The position numbers were made by a program, and so were the translations under genes. The notes under the pieces are model-generated. The model saw only the letters and a program-made list of their open reading frames with translations, had not been told where the DNA came from and did no database searches. A DNA stretch of 64,000 nucleotides, from assembly GCA_020161775.1 (NCBI GenBank), contig JAIUOW010000004.1:1-64000 (forward strand), in the 5' to 3' direction. The stretch's first letter is position 1; the number at the start of each line of letters is the position of its first letter. Origin of the DNA: Pseudomonadota bacterium. GTDB lineage: Bacteria; Pseudomonadota; Gammaproteobacteria; Burkholderiales; Burkholderiaceae_C. Positions 56,565-64,000 of the stretch are shown piece by piece.

Positions 56565-58586
56565 TTACTGCGGACCCACCCGGACCTTGCTTTCCTCGCG
56601 CAGCTTGGCCTCCTCGCGGCGCTTGACGCACACCGGGTGGCTCTGGAACGAAGCGCGCTCGCATTGCTCCTTGAGGCAGAACTCCTTGGACAGGAACATC
56701 TTGTCCTTGCAGGCGTCGTTGGGGCTGCCTGCGGCGGCCACCGGTGCTGGCGGCGCAGACGGGGTGGCTGTGCGGGGCTGGGTTTCACGCGGCGGCTCGG
56801 CCACGGGAACAGGCACCACGGGTGCAGTCGCGGCCACCACGGGCGCTGACGCGGCTTTGGCGACGCGGGGCTGGCTGGCCGCGCGCTGCGGGCGCGGTGC
56901 CGAGGCCGGCCGCGATGCGGCGGAAGCCGCAGGCACAGCGGCTACCAAGGCGGCGGACGCCGCGGGCGCGGCTGGCGAGGATGCAGGTGCGGAAGCCACG
57001 TCTGCACCAACAGGCGCCGAAGCCGCTGGCTGCGGCCCCGCTGCAGAGTTGGCCCCGCTGCCCCCACGCCCCAACACCATGAAAGCGGCAACGCCCAGGA
57101 CCACCACAGCTGCAGCGCCGGCCAGCATCAGTTTGCTGGACGATTGGGCGGGCGCGGCAGCAGCTGGCGCGGCAACCGGGGGCGCAACTGGCGGTGCCGT
57201 GGCCGCCGCAGGGGCTGACGCGGGCGCGGCGGCCGTCACCTGAACCGTAGGTGCCACCACGGCCGGCGTGGACGGCACGGCGGTTGCATCGGGCAGCTGC
57301 GGCGCGGCAGCGGACGTCACCGGTGCGGGCGATGGCGCGGGTGCCGTGGCCGCTGGCTGGGACAGCGGCTGCGACAGATCCGTGCGCAGAAGGCGAGTCG
57401 CCTCCAGATCCTGCTCGGGTGGCAGCGTGCCACTCAGCACGGTCTGGTCAGGCGAGCTGCCGCCCGTGAGCTTGCGCAGCCGCCGGCGCGCCAGGTCGCC
57501 GTAGATGCCGGAGGGGAACTTGGCCAGGAACATCTCCAGCTCTTCCGGATCGGTCGAGTCCTTGATGTCTTTCCAGTAAACCAGCTCCAGCTCCTGCGTG
57601 ACGGTGGCCGAGGTCGCGGAGGTAGCCGACGTCGCGGACGTGGCGCTGGTGGCCGATGTGCCGGAGGTGCCGGTGCCAGCCGACGTGCCGCGCGAGCCCG
57701 TCGCATCAGGCAGCGGCTTGCGCTGCGGGTCGGCGGGTGGCACCACCGTGGCGTCCTCGGCGCGGCGGATGGCGGACTGCAAAGCCGTGGCAAAGTCGCG
57801 CGCCGTGGCAAAGCGCTCGTCGCGGTCCTTGGCCAGTGCGCGCGCGACCACGGCGTCAATGGCGGCCGGCAAGCGCGCGTTGTAAGCGCTGGGCGCCTGC
57901 GGCGTGTGGCCAATGATCTGGTGGATGATGGAAAAGTCGTTGTCGCCGTCAAACGGCCGGCGGTCGGTCAGCAGCTGGTACAGCACCACGCCCACTGAAA
58001 ACAGGTCGGCGCGTGCATCGATCTTCTGGCCCTGCACCTGCTCGGGCGACATGTACTTCAGCGTGCCCACCATGCTGCCCTGCGTGCGGGTGGCTTCGCC
58101 GGAGTCCTGGATGCGTGCCACGCCGAAGTCAGTGAGCTTCACGCGCCCGCCCGGCTCAATCAGCAGGTTGGCGGGCTTGATGTCGCGGTGAACGATACCG
58201 GCCTTGTGGGCATAGTCGAGCGCTGACAGCAGGTCGCGGATGATCTTGAGCGACTGCTCCAGCGAATAGCGCACGCCCCGGTCCAGGTGGTGCTTGAGGT
58301 CGTCACCCTGGATGAACTCCATGACCAGGAAGGCAATATCACCATCACGGTCGGAGTCATAGACACTGACAATGTTGGGGTGCTGCAGCCGCGCGGCCGA
58401 TCGCGCTTCGGTCCGAAAGCGCGCCTCGTATTCGGCAGCGGCTTCCTCGGACAGGTTCTCGACCTTGACGGTCTTGATGGCAACGCGCCGGTCCAGGTTC
58501 GGGTCCCGGCCCTCATACACGATGCCCATGGCACCCTTGCCAAGCACGCGGATCAGATCGTATCGGCCAAGCTTCTTGAGACTCAC
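56565..58586 (-). CDS. Membrane-anchored Ser/Thr protein kinase (PknB type)
   Basis: A 673-residue kinase. The catalytic domain (1-275) has VLGKGAMGIVYEG, VAIKTVKV, HRDIKPANLL and LTDFGVARI (DFG), and MSPEQVQGQ. A low-complexity linker of Ser-Ala-Thr triplets lies near residues 305-330. A small motif YWKDIKDSTDPEELEMFLAKFPSG follows. A single membrane helix lies near residue 515 (MLAGAAAVVVLGVAAFMVLG), then an Ala/Pro/Ser-rich periplasmic tail that ends in a Cys-containing region. It starts at GTG. It is the third gene of a unit with the FHA and cyclase genes, so the FHA proteins are likely phosphorylation readers. Confidence 0.88.
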   Translation of the reverse strand: MSLKKLGRYDLIRVLGKGAMGIVYEGRDPNLDRRVAIKTVKVENLSEEAAAEYEARFRTEARSAARLQHPNIVSVYDSDRDGDIAFLVMEFIQGDDLKHHLDRGVRYSLEQSLKIIRDLLSALDYAHKAGIVHRDIKPANLLIEPGGRVKLTDFGVARIQDSGEATRTQGSMVGTLKYMSPEQVQGQKIDARADLFSVGVVLYQLLTDRRPFDGDNDFSIIHQIIGHTPQAPSAYNARLPAAIDAVVARALAKDRDERFATARDFATALQSAIRRAEDATVVPPADPQRKPLPDATGSRGTSAGTGTSGTSATSATSATSATSATSATVTQELELVYWKDIKDSTDPEELEMFLAKFPSGIYGDLARRRLRKLTGGSSPDQTVLSGTLPPEQDLEATRLLRTDLSQPLSQPAATAPAPSPAPVTSAAAPQLPDATAVPSTPAVVAPTVQVTAAAPASAPAAATAPPVAPPVAAPAAAAPAQSSSKLMLAGAAAVVVLGVAAFMVLGRGGSGANSAAGPQPAASAPVGADVASAPASSPAAPAASAALVAAVPAASAASRPASAPRPQRAASQPRVAKAASAPVVAATAPVVPVPVAEPPRETQPRTATPSAPPAPVAAAGSPNDACKDKMFLSKEFCLKEQCERASFQSHPVCVKRREEAKLREESKVRVGPQ
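57599..57690 (-). repeat. Nine-base degenerate repeat encoding (Ser-Ala-Thr)n in the kinase
   Basis: On the minus strand, triplets such as GCCACC-AGC-GCC-ACG-TCC repeat with a 9-base period, giving SATSATSAT... The codons differ between units, so it is not a simple recent expansion. The frame is intact. Confidence 0.6.
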
Positions 58587-58657
58587 GGCGGCGGGGTGGG
58601 GGTGGTGAGAGGAAAAATGATTCTAACTGTGTGCGCCCGCCATCCTATGCACGCACA

Positions 58658-59785
58658 TCATTTTGGCCGCGTGGCCGGATCGCGCTTGATACGCATGCTC
58701 TCGTGCAGATAGGCTTCCGTGAAGTACTTGCCCAGCAGGCGCTGCAGCCAGCGCGGCATGTCGGCGCCCTGCTCCTCGTGGAACTTCTCGTAGGCGTCCC
58801 ACAGGCGGGCGCTGCCGAACAGCAAGCTGCCCGCGCCGGGCAGGTGCTTTTTCAGCTCGTCCGGCGACAGCTCGCGCAACGTGCCCTCCACCACGGCGCG
58901 CGCGGCCACGCTCATGGCCTGGTCGTGCGCGCGCAGCTCCACCAGCAATTCACTTAAAGCGCGTTCGGGCGGGATGAAACCGATGGACGCAGCGCGCCCG
59001 CCCAGCAGGTATTGCAGGCGGGTGTCATCGGGCCAGTCGGTCTTCAGGGGGTTGTTGTCCTTGACGGCGACCATGGTGCGGTCTTCCGCGCGCAGATCAC
59101 GTTTGAGTTCGGCCTTGGACGCGTGCAATTCCATCAGGCCCAGCAAGGCCAGGCGTACCAGCCGGCCCATGTCTTCCAGCTCGCCTTCGCCGAGGGCACC
59201 GACACGCGCCGGGTCTAGGCCGGCGCCGCGCAGGAAGGCCGCCATCTCGCCGCCCGGTGGCAGGGCCGCACCGGCCTGCAGCGGCTCGCCGGCGCGAGAG
59301 CCCGGACCGAACGTGGAGTCAAAGCCCCATTCGCCAAAAGGATCGTCTTCGGCTGGCGGCTCGACGGCCGCCAACGCCGCTGGTTGCGTGAGGCTGTCAT
59401 CCGATACGGCGCTGTGGCTGAAGCCTGAGGCTTCGCGGTCAAATACCGCCCATGGATCATCCTGCTCGGGCGGGGCCGCGGCCACGGCGGCCAGCACCTT
59501 GTAGTCACCCAGCTTGAGCAACTGCCCATGCGGCAGCACACCGCAGGCGCCCGGGGGCGCCTCGCCAAACGGAAGCTCCACGCCATTGACGACGGACAGC
59601 ACGCGGAAATGGAGTTCGTCCGCATCGCACCAAACAGCCAAGTGGCGGCGCGACACATTGCGCCGGGGGTCCGGCAGGCAGATGTCGCAGTCGGCGTCGC
59701 GGCCCAGCACCAGCTCGGGCTGCCCCGCGGCGAGCACCCGCCGGTCATCGATGCCGGGACCACTGACGTGAAGATCGACTGCCAT
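58658..59785 (-). CDS. tagH: T6SS TagH-like FHA-domain protein
   Basis: A 375-residue protein. An N-terminal FHA domain has LVLGRDADCDICLP, NVSRRHLAVW and VNGVEL. A Pro/Ala/Asp-rich linker (about 105-170) leads to a C-terminal domain FLRGAGLDPARVGALGEGELEDMGRLV ... EDRTMVAVKDNNPLK ... FIPPERALSELL ... GAGSLLFGSARLWDAYEKF, which matches the TagH/ImpI family of type VI secretion regulators. No T6SS structural genes are in the window. It is second in the cyclase-FHA-kinase unit. In T6SS, phosphorylated TagH is read downstream of PpkA kinases. Confidence 0.8.
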   Translation of the reverse strand: MAVDLHVSGPGIDDRRVLAAGQPELVLGRDADCDICLPDPRRNVSRRHLAVWCDADELHFRVLSVVNGVELPFGEAPPGACGVLPHGQLLKLGDYKVLAAVAAAPPEQDDPWAVFDREASGFSHSAVSDDSLTQPAALAAVEPPAEDDPFGEWGFDSTFGPGSRAGEPLQAGAALPPGGEMAAFLRGAGLDPARVGALGEGELEDMGRLVRLALLGLMELHASKAELKRDLRAEDRTMVAVKDNNPLKTDWPDDTRLQYLLGGRAASIGFIPPERALSELLVELRAHDQAMSVAARAVVEGTLRELSPDELKKHLPGAGSLLFGSARLWDAYEKFHEEQGADMPRWLQRLLGKYFTEAYLHESMRIKRDPATRPK

Positions 59786-59806
59786 GAGAGACGGTTCAGG
59801 CCGGCT

Positions 59807-60700
59807 TCAGGCCCGAACCGAAAACATGACCAGCGGCGCGCTCTCGGCATCGCGCTCGCAGCCCAGTGCGATCTGGCCACTGCCAACCAGATAGCACTCG
59901 GTTCGCCGAAGCACCACGGGTTCGGTCTGGTTGCCCACGTACACCCAGGTGCCAAAGCTGGACGCGTCGTTCAGCACAAACTGGCCCCCCCGCCATTCCA
60001 GCGTGGCATGCACGCGCGACACGCGCGAGTCATTGAGCGACAGCGACGCCGTGGTGGCACGGCCGAGCGTGAGCTTGTCACCGCGCGGATCCAGGCGCAG
60101 CGTCTGGCCGGCGGCGGAGATCTCAAGGAACATGTCGCGGGCAGCCTTCAGCATGGAGGCGCCCATGATGGTGGCGTCAGCATCGCGGTCCACCTGCCAG
60201 TCCACGCGGAAAACTTCGGTGGCTTCGGCCTTGCCGCGCAGGTACATGGGGCCAATGCTGCGCAGTTGTGCCTGCTGCAGGGGCGCCAGGGCGTCACGTA
60301 CGCGCTGCGATGTGAGGATCTGTTCGGCGCCGGCAAGGTCTGACAGGCGCGCCGCGCTGTTGACGGCGTCTCCGAAGCAGTCCCCGTCGATTTCAACGAC
60401 CTCGCCGCACTCCACACCCATCTGCATTTGCACGGGTGCGCCATGACCGCCGGGATACACGGGCTTTTCCTGCAGACGCTTCTGGATAGACACGCACGCG
60501 GCAAGCGCATCGCCTTCACCGGGGAACACGACGAAAAGACCATCGCCCAGGAGCTTGACGACACGGCCTCGGTGCTGCTCGAATGTCTTGCTCAATGCCG
60601 AGGTGAGTTGCGTGACAAACCGGGATGCGGTGGCGTCACCCAGCCGCTCAAAGATGCCGGTGCTTCCCACGAGGTCAGCAAAAACAACGGTCGTCGCCAT
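59807..60700 (-). CDS. Class III nucleotidyl cyclase with C-terminal FHA domain
   Basis: A 297-residue protein. The cyclase domain starts FADLVGSTGIFERLGD (first metal Asp), then VVKLLGDGLFVVF (second Asp) and GDCFGDAVNSAARLSDL (transition-state Asn/Arg). These residues are intact, so activity (cAMP or cGMP) is likely. After about residue 190 an FHA domain follows: LTLGRATTASLSLND, RVSRVHATLEW, NDASSFGTWVYV. ATG 60700 (MATTVVF) is chosen; upstream in-frame sequence contains the tRNA terminator. It is the first gene of the signalling unit. Confidence 0.85.
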   Translation of the reverse strand: MATTVVFADLVGSTGIFERLGDATASRFVTQLTSALSKTFEQHRGRVVKLLGDGLFVVFPGEGDALAACVSIQKRLQEKPVYPGGHGAPVQMQMGVECGEVVEIDGDCFGDAVNSAARLSDLAGAEQILTSQRVRDALAPLQQAQLRSIGPMYLRGKAEATEVFRVDWQVDRDADATIMGASMLKAARDMFLEISAAGQTLRLDPRGDKLTLGRATTASLSLNDSRVSRVHATLEWRGGQFVLNDASSFGTWVYVGNQTEPVVLRRTECYLVGSGQIALGCERDAESAPLVMFSVRA

Positions 60701-60712
60701 GGGGCATGAGCA

Positions 60713-60752
60713 TAAAAGAAAAGGGTTAGCAGGCAATGCCTGCTAACCCTTT
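60713..60752 (-). terminator. Rho-independent terminator after tRNA-Pro
   Basis: A perfect stem GGGTTAGCAGGCA / TGCCTGCTAACCC (plus extra A-T pairs) with a one-base loop, then TTTTCTTTT on the minus strand. It lies 7 bases past the tRNA 3' end and 12 bases before the cyclase start codon. Confidence 0.88.
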
Positions 60753-60759
60753 GAATGAA

Positions 60760-60836
60760 TGGTCGGCGTGGCGGGATTCGAACTCGCGACCCCTTGCACC
60801 CCATGCAAGTGCGCTACCAGGCTGCGCTACACGCCG
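60760..60836 (-). tRNA. tRNA-Pro (anticodon GGG)
   Basis: A 77-base tRNA with encoded CCA. Acceptor CGGCGTG pairs with CACGCCG, discriminator A. The anticodon arm CTTGC-ATGGGGT-GCAAG places GGG at 34-36, reading CCC. The T-arm has GTTCGAATCC. It lies 25 bases after the merR stop, so it is likely co-transcribed with pheT-ihfA-merR. Confidence 0.95.
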
Positions 60837-60861
60837 ACAAGCCTCACATTATAGCGTGTGC

Positions 60862-61311
60862 TTAGTACGCAGCCGACAGAAGATCACGAATCTCTGACAA
60901 TTCCCTGCGAACAAACAGAAGTTTTTGCGACGCGGGTGAGTTGTCGTCCTCCGCGCCCAGGTCTTCGAATTCGTCAAAACCGGAGTCTTCGACCTCGATG
61001 ACCTCCACGCCTTCGAGCATCACTTCACCGGCCTTGCGCTTGTCACGTTCACCCTGCACCAGTTCCTGCAGCTTGTTGCGCGCACCACTGATGGTGAAGC
61101 CCTGGTCGTACAGGAGGTCACGGATGCGGCGGATCATGAGCACCTCGTGGTGCTGGTAATAGCGGCGATTGCCGCGGCGCTTCATGGGGCGCAGCTGGGT
61201 AAACTCCTGCTCCCAATACCGCAGCACGTGCGGCTTCACGCCGCACAGGTCACTCACCTCACCGATGGTGAAGTAGCGCTTGGCGGGGATGGATGGGAGG
61301 GCTTTCTCCAT
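60862..61311 (-). CDS. MerR-family regulator
   Basis: A 149-residue protein. The DNA-binding head is RYFTIGEVSDLCGVKPHVLRYWEQEF (block summarised) with the wing RGNRRYYQHHEVLMIRRIRDLL, then a helix and an acidic, Asp/Glu-rich tail. No metal Cys pattern is seen. MerR genes of this kind follow ihfA widely in proteobacteria; the target is unknown. ATG 61311 is preferred; a TTG three codons upstream is possible. Confidence 0.85.
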   Translation of the reverse strand: MEKALPSIPAKRYFTIGEVSDLCGVKPHVLRYWEQEFTQLRPMKRRGNRRYYQHHEVLMIRRIRDLLYDQGFTISGARNKLQELVQGERDKRKAGEVMLEGVEVIEVEDSGFDEFEDLGAEDDNSPASQKLLFVRRELSEIRDLLSAAY

Positions 61312-61424
61312 TGAAATCAATGTTGTACAAGGGAAAGCTCCTAGGTTACTCTAAGACAGCCGCGCATGCAAAGGCTGTACGCGCGGCCGGCGCCAACTGT
61401 TGCGTTTCAGGTGATCCCGAAAAG

Positions 61425-61754
61425 TCAGGCCGCCTCGGGCGCATCTCCCTGGATCTGTTCCTTGAGCTTGTGGCTCGCATGGAACGTCACCACGCGGCGC
61501 GCTTGGATGGGGATGGCCTCGCCGGTGCGCGGATTGCGCCCGGGCCGCGGCGCCTTGGTGCGGATCTGGAAATTGCCAAAGCCCGAAATCTTGACGTCGT
61601 TGCCTTCAACCAGGCTGTCTGCGACCAGATCGAAGAACGCATCGATCATGTCCTTGGACTCGCGCTTGTTCAAACCGATCTGCTCAAACAGCAGCTCCGC
61701 CAGCTGGGCCTTGGTCAGCGCCGGGGTTTCCAGGCTTTCAACTGCAAACTCCAT
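61425..61754 (-). CDS. ihfA: Integration host factor, alpha subunit
   Basis: A 109-residue DNA-bending protein. The dimer core [22 protein letters not shown] is followed by [29 protein letters not shown] (blocks summarised); the PRPGRNP arm inserts into the minor groove. It lies 45 bases after pheT, the usual place for ihfA. ATG 61754 is used. The N-terminal extension [11 protein letters not shown] is slightly long for the family, as in other Burkholderiales. Confidence 0.93.
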   Translation of the reverse strand: MEFAVESLETPALTKAQLAELLFEQIGLNKRESKDMIDAFFDLVADSLVEGNDVKISGFGNFQIRTKAPRPGRNPRTGEAIPIQARRVVTFHASHKLKEQIQGDAPEAA

Positions 61755-61799
61755 GGTGTCCTCTTCTTTCGTTGTCTTCACGAACGTCATCGCGCCCTA

Positions 61800-64000
61800 C
61801 TAGCCCCTGAGCCTTGCGCCCAGCTGGTTCACGATGCGCTCGACGACAGCCTTCACCGCCTGGTCAATCTGCTCGTCGGTCAGTGTGGCTTCGGCGCTGC
61901 CCAGGGTCAAGCGCACGGCCAGGCTCTTTTCGTCGGCGCCCAGGCCAGCGGACGCGGCCTTGGGCTTGTACACGTCAAACAGCATGGCATCGCGCAGCAG
62001 GCCACCGGTATCGGCCGCGCGCACCGCGTCCATCACCGCGCCATGGTTGACCGAATCAGCCACGATCACGGCGATGTCGCGCTCCGCCGGCTGGAACTTG
62101 GGCACCGTCTGGAAGGCGGCTACCGGTCGTGCCAGCACGGCATCCAGTTCCAGTTCAAACACCACCGGCGCATGGGCCAGCTCCCAACGCTGGCGCCAGC
62201 GGGGATGCAGTTCACCCACCACCCCCACCTGCCGACCGGCCAGCCAGATGCCGGCACAGCGGCCCGGGTGCAGCGCAGGATGCTGCGCGGGCTTGAACTC
62301 GGCCTGCACGGGCAGCAGCAAGGCCTGGACATCGCCCTTGACGTCAAAGAAATCGCTGGCCCCGCCCTTGCGCCCCCACTGAAGGCCATCGGGCTCGCCA
62401 TAGGCCAGGCCCGCCACGCGCATGGGTTGGTGGATGCCGCGCACCGTTGTGTCGGTGGTGGCCACCGAAGCGTCGCGCAGGAACACGCGGCCCATTTCAA
62501 AGACACGCACCCGCTCGGCCTTGCGGTCCAGGTTGAACTTCAGCGCCTGCAGCAGCGAGCCCACCAGCGAGGAGCGCATCACGCTCATCTGGCTGGCGAT
62601 CGGGTTGAGCAGGCGGATCGGATCAGCGTTGCCGGCCAGATCGCGCTCCCAGGCCTCTTCGACAAAGCTGAAGTTGATGGTCTCCTGGTAACCCAGCGAT
62701 GCCAGCAGTCGCCGCACGCCAAAGCGGCTGCGGCGTGCTTCCGGCGCGAGCCTGGCGCTGATGGGTGCCAGCGGCGGCGTCGTGGGCAACTGGCCGTAGC
62801 CGATGATGCGCACCACCTCTTCGATGAGGTCTTCTTCGATGGCGATGTCAAAGCGGTACGGCGGTGGCGTGACAGTCAGCACGCCTGCGGCGGCGCTGAC
62901 GGGCAGCCCCAGCCGTTGCAGCGCATCCACGCACTGTGCTTCATCCAGCGGCATGCCGATGACCTTGGCCGCGCGCGCCACGCGCAGCGTCACTGGCTTG
63001 CGCTCGGGCAGGTTGGCTGTCTGGTCGTCCATGGGACCGGCTTCACCGCCGCAGATGTCCAGGATGAGGCGCGTGATGCGCTCGATGTGCTCCACCGTCT
63101 GGCTCGGGTCCACGCCACGTTCGAAGCGGTGGCCTGCATCGGTGGAGAAATTGAAGCGGCGTGAGCGGCCCTGGATGGCCTGCGGCCACCAGAAAGCGGC
63201 CTCGACATAGACATTGCGCGTGTCGTCCGACACGGCGGTCGAGTCACCGCCCATGATGCCGGCCAGCGACTCGACCTGCCGGTCGTCGGCAATCACGCCC
63301 ACGGCTTCGTCCACCGTCACCGTGTTGCCATTGAGCAGCTTGAGCTGCTCACCCGCCCTGCCCCAGCGCACGTCCAGCGTGCCGTGGATCTTGTCCAGGT
63401 CGAAGATGTGCGACGGGCGGCCCAGCTCGAACATCACGTAGTTGGAGATGTCCACCAGCGCCGTCACGCTGCGCTGGCCGCAGCGGGCCAGGCGGTCCAC
63501 CATCCATTGCGGCGTGGCCGCGCGGGTATTCACATTGCGCACCACGCGGCCCGAAAAGCGGCCACACAGGTCGGGAGCGCTGATCTTGATGGGCAGCTTG
63601 GCGTCATGCACCACCGGTACCGGAGTGAACTGCGGACGCAGCAGGGGCGAGCCCGTCAGCGCCGACAACTCTCGTGCCACGCCATACACGCTCAACGCAT
63701 GCGCCAGATTAGGCGTGAGCTTGAGCGTGAAGACCGTGTCGTCCAGCTTGAGCACGTCGCGCACGTTCGCGCCCAGTGCGGCGTCAGCGGCCAGCTCCAG
63801 CAGGCCGCCGTGGTCGTCGCTCAGCTGCAGCTCGCGCGCCGAGCACAGCATGCCCTGGCTTTCAACGCCCCGCAGCTTGCCGAGCTTGATCAGGAATGGC
63901 TTGCCGTCCTCTCCAGGCGGCAGTTCTGCCCCGACCAGAGCGCACGGCACCTTGATCCCCGCGCGTGCATTCGGCGCACCGCAGACGATATTGAGCAGCG
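61800..64000 (-). CDS. pheT: Phenylalanine-tRNA ligase beta subunit, 3' part (5' end outside window)
   Basis: About 730 residues are visible; the first codons are beyond base 64000. The frame begins in the tRNA-binding (EMAP-like) domain, [20 protein letters not shown], and runs through the B3/B4 editing module ([25 protein letters not shown]), the B5 domain, a catalytic-like core ([18 protein letters not shown]) and the C-terminal anticodon-binding domain ([14 protein letters not shown]). It forms an alpha2-beta2 synthetase with PheS, whose gene should lie just upstream. Confidence 0.95.
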   Translation of the reverse strand, partial: LLNIVCGAPNARAGIKVPCALVGAELPPGEDGKPFLIKLGKLRGVESQGMLCSARELQLSDDHGGLLELAADAALGANVRDVLKLDDTVFTLKLTPNLAHALSVYGVARELSALTGSPLLRPQFTPVPVVHDAKLPIKISAPDLCGRFSGRVVRNVNTRAATPQWMVDRLARCGQRSVTALVDISNYVMFELGRPSHIFDLDKIHGTLDVRWGRAGEQLKLLNGNTVTVDEAVGVIADDRQVESLAGIMGGDSTAVSDDTRNVYVEAAFWWPQAIQGRSRRFNFSTDAGHRFERGVDPSQTVEHIERITRLILDICGGEAGPMDDQTANLPERKPVTLRVARAAKVIGMPLDEAQCVDALQRLGLPVSAAAGVLTVTPPPYRFDIAIEEDLIEEVVRIIGYGQLPTTPPLAPISARLAPEARRSRFGVRRLLASLGYQETINFSFVEEAWERDLAGNADPIRLLNPIASQMSVMRSSLVGSLLQALKFNLDRKAERVRVFEMGRVFLRDASVATTDTTVRGIHQPMRVAGLAYGEPDGLQWGRKGGASDFFDVKGDVQALLLPVQAEFKPAQHPALHPGRCAGIWLAGRQVGVVGELHPRWRQRWELAHAPVVFELELDAVLARPVAAFQTVPKFQPAERDIAVIVADSVNHGAVMDAVRAADTGGLLRDAMLFDVYKPKAASAGLGADEKSLAVRLTLGSAEATLTDEQIDQAVKAVVERIVNQLGARLRG

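Noticed and set aside
57599..57690. Frameshift in the kinase repeat
   Set aside because: The Ser-Ala-Thr repeat stays in frame and both flanking domains are intact.
56565..60700. A T6SS locus in the window
   Set aside because: No hcp, vgrG, tssB/C, clpV or tssM-like gene is seen; only TagH-like and kinase genes occur.

Overview
The window is GC-rich chromosomal DNA from a betaproteobacterium. Burkholderiales, probably Comamonadaceae, is the best guess. The evidence is the isc operon (iscR to fdx), the phaCAB polyhydroxybutyrate (PHB) operon with an intracellular phaZ, the pheT-ihfA-merR-tRNA-Pro order, and a catabolic, regulator-rich accessory layer. This family-level call is inference from gene content; no alignment was run. 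There are no rRNA genes and no CRISPR array. Genes are tightly packed, and no gene-free stretch exceeds 300 bases.

Left edge (1-600): the 3' end of an IS3-family insertion sequence sits inside a small integrase gene next to tRNA-Val, a likely scar of an integrated element. 601-9743: dnaQ, a short-chain dehydrogenase, the complete isc iron-sulfur operon with an IscR-like operator in front of iscR, and uvrB. 9851-14895: an aromatic aminotransferase, a TauE-type exporter, a DODA-type dioxygenase, PHB depolymerase and a stand-alone RnfB-type ferredoxin. 14915-18001: a chemoreceptor with a C-terminal Cache-like domain, an unrecognised protein with CNF1-like Cys/His spacing behind a palindrome-controlled promoter, and a CBS-domain protein.

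18041-22745 encodes a 2-oxoacid oxidoreductase (KorA/KorB) coupled to a GltD-like flavoprotein with two [4Fe-4S] clusters. 22858-31248 carries a D-cysteine desulfhydrase-like enzyme and a propionyl-CoA to succinyl-CoA operon (methylmalonyl-CoA mutase, MeaB, PccB, PccA, a VOC protein), with a divergent GntR regulator that appears leaderless. 31973-38641 holds a serine hydrolase, two unrecognised proteins, dusA, and a histidine kinase/response regulator pair upstream of a di-haem peroxidase lipoprotein. 38840-42634 is phaC-phaA-phaB. A 13-base motif upstream of phaC recurs upstream of phaZ and may be a shared PhaR operator.

42720-47742 contains a small membrane protein, pgeF, a ParE-type toxin-antitoxin pair, a maleylacetoacetate/maleylpyruvate isomerase-like GST, a predicted secreted metalloprotease and a GntR-AzlC-AzlD unit. 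47798-55940 is an aromatic catabolic cluster. Its first block pairs a Rieske oxygenase with a glutamine-synthetase-like ligase, a [2Fe-2S] ferredoxin and an ABM-domain protein. Its second block is a gentisate pathway (3-hydroxybenzoate 6-hydroxylase, gentisate dioxygenase, fumarylpyruvate hydrolase) plus a TRAP binding protein, with a MarR regulator between the blocks. The pairing suggests that an amino-aromatic is gamma-glutamylated, oxygenated and passed to the gentisate route; this is the strongest candidate for an undescribed pathway here.

56005-64000 holds a Nudix hydrolase, a signalling operon (FHA-tailed nucleotidyl cyclase, T6SS TagH-like FHA protein, Ser/Thr kinase) with no secretion genes nearby, then tRNA-Pro, merR, ihfA and the 3' part of pheT.
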